In this document: piece after piece, positions 1 through 4,099 of the stretch | How positions within the stretch are numbered: position 1 is the stretch's first letter | Layout of the letters: each line of letters opens with the position of its first letter | DNA from: an uncultured Oscillospiraceae bacterium | GTDB taxonomy: Bacteria > Bacillota > Clostridia > Oscillospirales > Acutalibacteraceae | NCBI GenBank assembly: GCA_900552225.1 | Contig: URYX01000079.1 | Span: 1-7,660, forward strand | DNA: 7,660 nt | Direction of reading: 5' to 3' | Notes under the pieces: model-generated | The model's input: the letters and a program-made list of their open reading frames with translations, nothing else | Told to the model about the DNA's origin: nothing | Databases searched by the model: none | Made by a program: the position numbers and the translations under genes

Positions 1-196
1 TGGCGTTCAGAACCTTCAGACGGTGGGTCTTGTCGTAGGTGGTCCGCACCGCCGCCACCAAAAATCCCAGCACAATGCCGAGCGCCACGGCCCCGAGGGT
101 AATCAGCAGCGTCCTCCCGAGTCCGTTCCACAGGTAGCGCCAGCGTTCCTTCTCGATAAAATTCTGCGTAAATTCACGCACCAGCTCATCCCACAT
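1..196 (-). CDS. Amino acid ABC transporter permease, N-terminal part (cut by window edge)
   Basis: The first 65 codons of an inner-membrane permease of the polar amino acid (His/Glu/Gln/Arg) ABC importer family are visible; the rest lies beyond position 1. The product begins MWDELVREFTQNFIEKERW and continues into a hydrophobic helix at about residues 30-49 (GRTLLITLGAVALGIVLGF), followed by a charged loop. This matches the usual family start, in which an N-terminal F-x-x-NF(I/F) stretch and an RW motif precede the first membrane helix and an L-x-x-GL-x-x-T(L/I) motif. The ATG at 196 is preceded by a purine-rich AAGGAAAAGG about 7 nt upstream. The gene follows the substrate-binding protein gene after 17 nt in the same direction, so the two are almost certainly co-transcribed. 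An ATPase gene would be expected further left, outside the window. The substrate cannot be assigned from this fragment. Confidence 0.88.
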   Translation of the reverse strand, partial: MWDELVREFTQNFIEKERWRYLWNGLGRTLLITLGAVALGIVLGFLVAAVRTTYDKTHRLKVLNA

Positions 197-213
197 AGCT
201 CTGCCTTTTCCTT

Positions 214-996
214 TCAAACCGCAACAAGGATGACCTGCTTGGAGGTCGTGTACGGATCGGAGAAATCTGCGTTCTTCAGCCGCTCCTCGTCCACGGTCAT
301 GCCCGCGATGCCGAGATCCGCCGCACCCGAGGCCACCTCGGACAGAATGGCATCGAATTCGATGTTGTTGATGGTCAGCTCCATGCCGAGCACATCCGCC
401 AGCGCCTGCGCCATCTCGATGTCAATACCGACGAGCTTGTCACCGTCACGGAATTCATACGGCTCAAATTCGGCGTTGGTGGCCACCGTCAGCTTGCCGT
501 TCGGATAGGTGGTGCCGGCCGGCGTCGTGTAGGGGCAGGTGCCCTTCTTATCACCGATGTAGTTGTCGGTAATCTGCTGCAGCGTGCCGTTGTCCTTCAG
601 CGTCTTGAGCGCCGCATTGACCTTGTCCTTGAGCTCGGTGTTGCCCTTCTTGAGGCAGATCGCGTAATTTTCGTCGTCGTACTTGTCATCAAGGATTTTC
701 AGGTCGCTGTACTTTTCGACAAAGGTCTGCGCCGGCTGGCTGTCCATGATCACACAGTCGATTTTCCCCTGCTTCAGCGCCTGTACGGCGTCCGTAAACT
801 TGTTGTAGCGCTCCACCTTGGCATCCTTGACATCCGTGGCAATGTTGTCCGCCACCGTGCCGAGCTGCACGCCGATGGTCTTGCCCTCCAGATCCGCCTG
901 AGAAAACACCTTGTTCGGCTCCACGCTGCTGCCGCAGCCGCACAGCAGGCACAGGCACAGCACCGCAGCCGTCAGCAAACTTACCCATTGTTTCAT
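214..996 (-). CDS. Amino acid ABC transporter substrate-binding lipoprotein with circularly permuted SBP_bac_3 domain
   Basis: This 260-aa extracytoplasmic lipoprotein should capture a polar amino acid and deliver it to the permease encoded 17 nt downstream. Start choice: ATG 996 has AAGAGG 9 nt upstream and opens a lipoprotein signal peptide (KQW, hydrophobic run, LCGC with Cys21 as the likely lipidated residue); the reading frame extends 57 codons further upstream, but that stretch looks nothing like a signal sequence and includes the promoter. The domain order is the striking point. Residues ~31-150 (FSQADLEGKTIGVQLGT, QALKQGKID, MDSQPA, YAICLKKGN, LKDNGTLQQITDNYIG) correspond to the second half of a normal family member, and residues ~167-260 (NGKLTVATNAEFEPYEF, GIDIEMAQALADVLGM, GIAGMTVDEER, FSDPYTTSKQVILVAV) to the first half. 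Expected ligand contacts are present: Asp85 (amino group) and Arg239 (carboxylate). The reading frame is uninterrupted and overall length is normal, so this is a permutation, not a broken gene. Family assignment is secure; substrate unknown. Confidence 0.93.
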   Translation of the reverse strand: MKQWVSLLTAAVLCLCLLCGCGSSVEPNKVFSQADLEGKTIGVQLGTVADNIATDVKDAKVERYNKFTDAVQALKQGKIDCVIMDSQPAQTFVEKYSDLKILDDKYDDENYAICLKKGNTELKDKVNAALKTLKDNGTLQQITDNYIGDKKGTCPYTTPAGTTYPNGKLTVATNAEFEPYEFRDGDKLVGIDIEMAQALADVLGMELTINNIEFDAILSEVASGAADLGIAGMTVDEERLKNADFSDPYTTSKQVILVAV

Positions 997-1031
997 TGTT
1001 CTCAACCTCTTTCTTTTCCCCTGAAAATATC

Positions 1032-1069
1032 GGGAGCACTCACGCACTCCCCGGCGATGATGTATCGCC
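1032..1069 (-). promoter_or_regulatory. Two tandem hairpins in the leader of the binding-protein mRNA
   Basis: Read on the minus strand, two adjacent stem-loops lie between the predicted transcription start and the ribosome binding site. The first (1069-1053) has a 6-bp stem GGCGAT/ATCGCC with a 5-nt loop. The second (1051-1032) has an 8-bp stem GGGAGTGC/GTGCTCCC including two G-U pairs, closed by a GTGA (GNRA-type) tetraloop. The gap between them is 1 nt, and the second ends about 35 nt before the start codon. I do not recognise a known riboswitch. Attenuation, mRNA stabilisation or protein binding are all possible; the pairing is seen, any function is inferred. Confidence 0.45.
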
Positions 1070-1087
1070 CGCTTACTGTATGACGAG

Positions 1088-1116
1088 AGTATAGCACGCC
1101 GTGAATGAAAATGCAA
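1088..1116 (-). promoter_or_regulatory. Promoter of the amino acid ABC transporter operon
   Basis: On the minus strand a TATACT -10 box (1093-1088) preceded by TGC (extended -10) lies 17 nt downstream of TTGCAT (1116-1111), a weak match to the -35 consensus. A very AT-rich tract sits immediately upstream (about 1116-1165) and may act as an UP element. Transcription would start near 1081, giving a leader of about 85 nt. Confidence 0.65.
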
Positions 1117-1178
1117 TACCAATCTGTATATTTTTTCTATGTTTATACGGTTACACAATATTCTCACCGTTATTTCCG

Positions 1179-1197
1179 CTTATTTTAGTAAAATAAG
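1179..1197. repeat. Perfect 9-1-9 palindrome, candidate operator
   Basis: CTTATTTTA and TAAAATAAG flank a single central G. The site lies about 63 nt upstream of the transporter -35 box. Its size and odd-length symmetry resemble a dimeric repressor or activator site, but I cannot match it to a known regulator. It is not followed by a T-tract that would make it a terminator on either strand. Confidence 0.5.
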
Positions 1198-1220
1198 ACC
1201 CTATTGTTTTGATTTTGCGG

Positions 1221-1261
1221 CCCCGTTTATGCATAAATGCAATATTTATGCATAAACGGGG
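1221..1261. repeat. Perfect 18-bp inverted repeat containing a duplicated 12-bp palindrome
   Basis: The arms CCCCGTTTATGCATAAAT (1221-1238) and its exact reverse complement (1244-1261) flank a 5-nt spacer. Each arm also contains the self-palindrome TTTATGCATAAA (1226-1237 and 1245-1256), whose centres are 19 bp apart. It can therefore form one long hairpin or present two identical operator-like sites. No T-run follows on either strand, so a standard intrinsic terminator is unlikely. Confidence 0.8.
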
Positions 1262-1314
1262 TGTAGGAAAGCAAAAAAGCTCCCGCGCGTTGGATAGGTG
1301 TTCATAAAACAGTC

Positions 1315-1346
1315 AATGGAGCGTATCAACACAGATACGCTCCATT
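1315..1346. repeat. Perfect 13-bp inverted repeat just downstream of the DUF559 gene
   Basis: AATGGAGCGTATC (1315-1327) and GATACGCTCCATT (1334-1346) flank a 6-nt loop. On the minus strand it begins 2 nt after the DUF559 stop codon and is followed by GACTGTTTT, so it may terminate that transcript although the T-run is short and displaced. On the plus strand it is followed by TCTC. A related sequence without the second arm occurs at 1903-1920. Confidence 0.7.
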
Positions 1347-1348
1347 TC

Positions 1349-1789
1349 TCATGCCAACATACTATGTAACGGGGCGCAGCCCCTTGGCTCTCCCTCTGGG
1401 AAAGCTGTCACCGCAGGTGACTGAGAGGGTCTTGCAGCCTTTTTCGAATGATAAAGATCAATTTGTGCGCACACACCACGGAAATCCCTGTCGATATCCC
1501 GGTTGGAGAATCGCAAAATCTCCAACCCAAGAGACATCAGGAATTGAGAACGTTCCGCATCATAAGCAAGCCCCTGGGGTTCATAATGCTGAGAGTCATC
1601 CAATTCAATGACCAGTCTGGCCGAAGCGCAGTAAAAGTCCACGATGAATCTGCCGATAATCCGCTGTTTGTAAATTTTTACTGGATATTTGCGGAGAAAA
1701 AGATACCATAGCTTACGTTCGTGGGGTGTCATCTCCCTGCGAAGCCGCCGGGCATTGTCTAATTGGGTGTTGTCTTTGGGTATGCTCAT
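1349..1789 (-). CDS. DUF559 domain protein (PD-(D/E)xK endonuclease-like), inside a repeat-flanked cassette
   Basis: This 146-aa protein matches the DUF559 family, which has a restriction-endonuclease-like fold related to Vsr-type nucleases; its true substrate is unknown. Visible family features are RREMTPHERKLWYLFLR (residues 17-33), KQRIIGRFIVDFYC (41-54), LVIELDDSQHYE (59-70), YDAERSQFLMSLGLEILRFSN (about 76-96). Likely metal-binding residues are Asp51 and Glu62, with Asp64/His68 nearby. The core ends near residue 115. Residues ~120-140 are translated from the flanking repeat at 1371-1430 and look like low-complexity Pro/Ala/Gly sequence, so the tail is probably acquired and not functional. 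The ATG at 1789 has GGAGAGGG six nt upstream, and that ribosome binding site lies inside the other flanking repeat (1795-1850). The gene stands alone between unrelated operons. A mobile or repeat-associated role is inferred from this context. Confidence 0.88.
   Translation of the reverse strand: MSIPKDNTQLDNARRLRREMTPHERKLWYLFLRKYPVKIYKQRIIGRFIVDFYCASARLVIELDDSQHYEPQGLAYDAERSQFLMSLGLEILRFSNRDIDRDFRGVCAQIDLYHSKKAARPSQSPAVTAFPEGEPRGCAPLHSMLA
1371..1430 (+). repeat. GC-rich structured repeat, left copy flanking the DUF559 gene
   Basis: Three short hairpins follow each other: GGGGC-GCA-GCCCC (1371-1383), CTCTCCC/GGGAAAG with a TCT loop and one mismatch (about 1389-1405), and GTCACC-GCA-GGTGAC (1407-1421), then CTGAGAGGGT. 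It is an inverted, diverged relative of the repeat at 1795-1850 and is of the same type as the partial copy at 7634-7660. On the minus strand this copy is translated as part of the C-terminal tail of the DUF559 protein. Confidence 0.8.
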
Positions 1790-1794
1790 GGGTT

Positions 1795-1850
1795 ACCCTC
1801 TCCGTCCTCGCTGCGCTCGGCCACCTCTCCCAAAGGGAGAGGCAAGGGAT
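1795..1850 (-). repeat. GC-rich structured repeat, right copy flanking the DUF559 gene
   Basis: Read on the minus strand: CCCTTGCCTCTCCC-TTT-GGGAGAGG (perfect 8-bp stem, 1842-1824), then CCGAGC-GCA-GCGAGG (1820-1806; stem with a central tandem G-A/A-G mismatch), then GGAGAGGGT (1803-1795). The layout matches the left copy at 1371-1430 in inverse orientation, including the GCA loop. Its GGAGAGGG serves as the Shine-Dalgarno sequence of the DUF559 gene. Confidence 0.8.
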
Positions 1851-1860
1851 GCCCGCACGG

Positions 1861-1876
1861 TACACCGAAAGGTGTA
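1861..1876. repeat. Short hairpin with GAAA tetraloop
   Basis: TACACC (1861-1866) and GGTGTA (1871-1876) pair around GAAA on the plus strand. It abuts the right cassette repeat and overlaps the candidate DUF559 -10 box. It may be an outer part of the same repeat family, or simply a small operator. Confidence 0.4.
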
Positions 1877-1902
1877 TAGAAGTGCGCCCTTTATCAGTTC
1901 AA
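1873..1902 (-). promoter_or_regulatory. Candidate promoter for the DUF559 gene
   Basis: On the minus strand TTGAAC (1902-1897) and TATACA (1878-1873) are 18 nt apart; each matches 4 of 6 consensus bases. A perfect TTGACA (1920-1915) lies slightly upstream, but its best -10 partner (GATAAA) is 19 nt away. Transcription would begin just outside the right repeat. Confidence 0.35.
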
Positions 1903-1974
1903 CAAATGGGAGCGTGTCAAAAAACTGTATTTGTCTGTCGGGCAGGGGCCGCGGTCGGGCCGCTTCCGCACACG

Positions 1975-3042
1975 TCAGGCGGCGTCCTCCGACGGTTCCT
2001 CAGGCTCCGCGTCGCCGGCCGTATCCTCGGTGGTGGGCTCGGTGGTCTCCGTAGTCGTTGTGGTGGCGGTGATGGCCGTGCGGGGCGTTGAGCTCTCTCC
2101 GCCGGAGGCGGAGGTGTCGGACGGGGTGGGGACCGTCTCCTGCTTCAGCGAGGAGAGAATCCAGCCGTCCTCCGTTTTGGTAAAGGTAAAATACCGGTAC
2201 AGGGACATCTGGGATGCGGTGGGCGGGAGCTGCCGTCCGCGGCTGTCGTAATCCAGCAGCGAGGTCAGCGCGTAGCCGACGCGGAGCGTGGCCGTTTTGC
2301 CGGACACGGTGATGCCCTCGGTGACGGAGGTATACAGCGAGGAGGCGGCGATGACCGGCACGTGGTACCAGGCGTTGGCCTTGTCGTATTCGTAGGTGTA
2401 GGCGATGCCGCCGTGCTCCCCGATGGTCTGATGCACCGGGGTGACGCTGCTTCCGAACAGCGTGCGGAAGGACTCGTTGACCTCCGTCACCGTGATGACC
2501 AGGCGGCCGTATTCGTCCACCACGTAGCGGGAGGTGTCGGTGTGATTCTGCAGCTTGTAGATCCGGTCCTGATCGGCCAGCCGATAGATGGCGGCAATCA
2601 GCAGGCTTTCGGGATTGGCCTCATCGATGGAGGCAAACTCCTTCGGGGGGTATTCGATCAGCGGGGCGGCCAGCTCCTCCAGCTCGGCCTGCAGCGCGGA
2701 ATGGTCGGTGGCCCTTTGGATGAGGCGGATGCCCATCGACAGCAGTGTCAGCAGGCCGAACAGGGCCAGCAGAATGACCACCAGGCCGAGCCAGGCGGCG
2801 AAGCGGTACTGCCCGCGGCGTGCGCCGCCGGAGGAGTAGCGCGGGGAGGAGGGCTCGGAGTCCTCCTTTTTATCCCGCTTCCGGGCGTGCGCCCTGCGCG
2901 GCCTTTCGGAGGCTTCCGCGGTCACCTCTGCGGCGGACTCCTCCGTTTTTGCGGGCCCGGCTGTGTCGGCAGCTTCCTGCGGCGGCTCGTCCGGCCGTGC
3001 GGCGGCCTCTACCGCTATCTCCTGTTTTTTCCACGGTTCCAT
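1975..3042 (-). CDS. Single-pass membrane protein of unknown function with Thr-rich C-terminal tail
   Basis: I do not recognise a family for this 355-aa protein. Residues 1-80 are hydrophilic, first acidic/Ala-rich and then strongly basic (RPRRAHARKRDKK, 47-59), consistent with a cytoplasmic segment. One membrane helix spans about 82-107 (AAWLGLVVILLALFGLLTLL). Residues ~112-130 (HSALQAELEELAAPLIEYPP) look helical and lead into a mixed alpha/beta extracellular domain to about residue 303, with motifs IDEANPESLLIAAIYRLA, YVVDEYGRLVITVTEVN and YFTFTKTEDGWILSSLKQE. The last 50 residues are a Thr/Ser/Pro/Glu-rich tail (TATTTTTETTEPTTED) ending acidic. There is no signal peptide, no LPXTG and no catalytic motif I can name. 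ATG 3042 has GTGAGG 7 nt upstream and its own promoter (3153-3182). The gene diverges from the YmdB operon; a cell-envelope role is a guess from topology only. Confidence 0.85.
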   Translation of the reverse strand: MEPWKKQEIAVEAAARPDEPPQEAADTAGPAKTEESAAEVTAEASERPRRAHARKRDKKEDSEPSSPRYSSGGARRGQYRFAAWLGLVVILLALFGLLTLLSMGIRLIQRATDHSALQAELEELAAPLIEYPPKEFASIDEANPESLLIAAIYRLADQDRIYKLQNHTDTSRYVVDEYGRLVITVTEVNESFRTLFGSSVTPVHQTIGEHGGIAYTYEYDKANAWYHVPVIAASSLYTSVTEGITVSGKTATLRVGYALTSLLDYDSRGRQLPPTASQMSLYRYFTFTKTEDGWILSSLKQETVPTPSDTSASGGESSTPRTAITATTTTTETTEPTTEDTAGDAEPEEPSEDAA

Positions 3043-3152
3043 AGTGCATCCTCACTTTTCACAATCTGACAGAATGGGCGGCGGGGGTACCTGCCGACGA
3101 TTCGGGAAAATATTCCGTCTCGGAGAGATGGTGCCTGAACGGTTTTGTCCTA

Positions 3153-3182
3153 AGTATACCATAAATCGACCGTTTCTGTAAA
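3153..3182 (-). promoter_or_regulatory. Promoter of the membrane protein gene (minus strand)
   Basis: TTTACA (3182-3177) and TATACT (3158-3153) are 18 nt apart on the minus strand, with TGG directly before the -10 box (extended -10). Predicted start near 3146 leaves a leader of about 104 nt before ATG 3042. Confidence 0.7.
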
Positions 3183-3201
3183 GCCTTTTTCCCCGGGGAC
3201 C

Positions 3202-3230
3202 TTGAAAAAGGGAAAAATGTATGGTATGCT
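3202..3230 (+). promoter_or_regulatory. Promoter of the ymdB-LamG-surface protein-pyk operon
   Basis: TTGAAA (3202-3207) and TATGCT (3225-3230) are 17 nt apart, with TGG before the -10 box (extended -10). Predicted start near 3237 gives a leader of about 72 nt that can form a small hairpin CGCAG/CTGCG (3266-3281). The element TATGGTATRCT is shared in inverted orientation with the divergent promoter at 3153-3182. Confidence 0.75.
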
Positions 3231-3308
3231 ATTCTTGGATAAGTAGTGAAATCGGCACCGGATGCCGCAGGGCGGACTGCGCGGACGACGGGCAAAAGGG
3301 GAAACGGA

Positions 3309-4079
3309 ATGCAGATTCTTTGTGTGGGAGATGTGGTCGGCCGGAGCGGCTGTGAGCAGCTGCGCCGTGTGCTGCCGGCGGTACGGCGGCAGTATGCGGT
3401 GGATGTATGTATTGTCAACGGAGAGAATGCGGCGGACGGCAACGGGCTGACACCTGCGGCGGCGGAGCACCTGCTCCAGAGCGGGGCGGATGTCATCACC
3501 GGCGGCAACCACACCCTGCGGCGGCGGGAGCTGTATCCGCAGCTGGACGAGAATCCCTTTTTGCTGCGGCCGGCCAATTTTCCGGCGGGTGTGCCCGGCC
3601 GGGGCATGGCGGTGGTGGACCGCGGCCGGTTTCGGGTGACGGTGTTCAATCTGATGGGGGTTTCCTTTATGGAGCCGCTCGACAATCCCTTTACGGTGCT
3701 GGATGCTCTGTGGGAGCAGGCGGGACGTCCGCGCTTCTGTGTGGCGGATTTTCATGCCGAGGCGACGGCGGAGAAGAAGGCACTCGGGTTTTATGCGGAC
3801 GGGCGGCTCTCGGCGCTGTTCGGCACTCATACGCATGTGCAGACCGCGGATGAGCAGATTTTGCCGGGCGGCACCGGCTTTATCACCGATGTCGGGATGA
3901 CGGGGCCGGTGTGCTCCGTGCTCGGCGTGCGGCCGGAGGAGCCGATCGAGAAAATGAAGCGGCATGTTCCGGTGCGGTTTCAGCCGGCCGAGGGGGCCTG
4001 CCGCATGGATGCCGTGCTGTTCACGGTGGACGAGAGCACGGGGAAAACGGCGGAGGTCAGGCGGCTTCAGATTGCGTGA
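3309..4079 (+). CDS. ymdB: YmdB-family (TIGR00282) metallophosphoesterase
   Basis: The 256-aa product is a cytoplasmic calcineurin-like phosphoesterase of the YmdB/TIGR00282 family; the Bacillus subtilis member hydrolyses cyclic nucleotides in vitro and influences biofilm and motility gene expression. Start: ATG 3309 gives the canonical N-terminus MQILCVGDVVGRSG and has AAAGGGG 7 nt upstream; the frame extends 21 codons upstream without family similarity. Metal and catalytic residues are in place: Asp8 (GDVVG), Glu39 with Asn38 (NGENAADG), Asn67-His68 (GGNHT), His149 (DFHAEATAEK), His174 and His176 (GTHTHVQTAD), plus the signature FITDVGMTGP (191-200) and the RPANFP block (87-92). Length is normal. 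It is the first gene of a four-gene unit ending in pyruvate kinase. In B. subtilis the gene sits beside rny (RNase Y); no rny is seen here. Confidence 0.94.
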   Translation: MQILCVGDVVGRSGCEQLRRVLPAVRRQYAVDVCIVNGENAADGNGLTPAAAEHLLQSGADVITGGNHTLRRRELYPQLDENPFLLRPANFPAGVPGRGMAVVDRGRFRVTVFNLMGVSFMEPLDNPFTVLDALWEQAGRPRFCVADFHAEATAEKKALGFYADGRLSALFGTHTHVQTADEQILPGGTGFITDVGMTGPVCSVLGVRPEEPIEKMKRHVPVRFQPAEGACRMDAVLFTVDESTGKTAEVRRLQIA

Positions 4080-4099
4080 GTAAGGGAGAGAGAAAAACG

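Larger units (their letters stand above)
997..1348. other. Gene-free region between the transporter operon and the DUF559 cassette
   Basis: No credible reading frame occurs in these 352 bases. They hold, from left to right, the transporter leader hairpins, its promoter, an AT-rich tract, a 9-1-9 palindrome (1179-1197), an 18-bp inverted repeat (1221-1261) and a 13-bp inverted repeat (1315-1346). The middle part (about 1100-1260) is markedly more AT-rich than the flanking genes. Confidence 0.8.

Noticed and set aside
214..996. Explanation of the binding protein as a frameshifted or truncated pseudogene, or a fusion of two partial genes
   Set aside because: The frame is intact, total length is normal, every expected segment appears exactly once and binding residues are retained; the reversed order fits circular permutation best.
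997..1167. Upstream in-frame extension of the substrate-binding protein (57 codons)
   Set aside because: It would bury the lipoprotein signal peptide inside the protein, spans the predicted promoter and leader hairpins, and lacks family similarity; ATG 996 has its own ribosome binding site.
1371..1430. tRNA, CRISPR or known riboswitch explanation for the GC-rich hairpin repeat
   Set aside because: There is no cloverleaf, no regular direct repeat-spacer pattern, and the copies are inverted and dispersed; they fit a palindromic intergenic repeat family better.
1919..1963. Possible terminator for the minus-strand membrane protein gene
   Set aside because: A short GCGG/CCGC stem (1951-1963) and a six-T run (minus strand, 1924-1919) exist, but they are about 26 nt apart, so this is not a standard intrinsic terminator.
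1726..2091. Plus-strand reading frames across the right repeat and the end of the membrane protein gene
   Set aside because: They cross the repeat and run antisense to a supported gene; no start signal or domain supports them.
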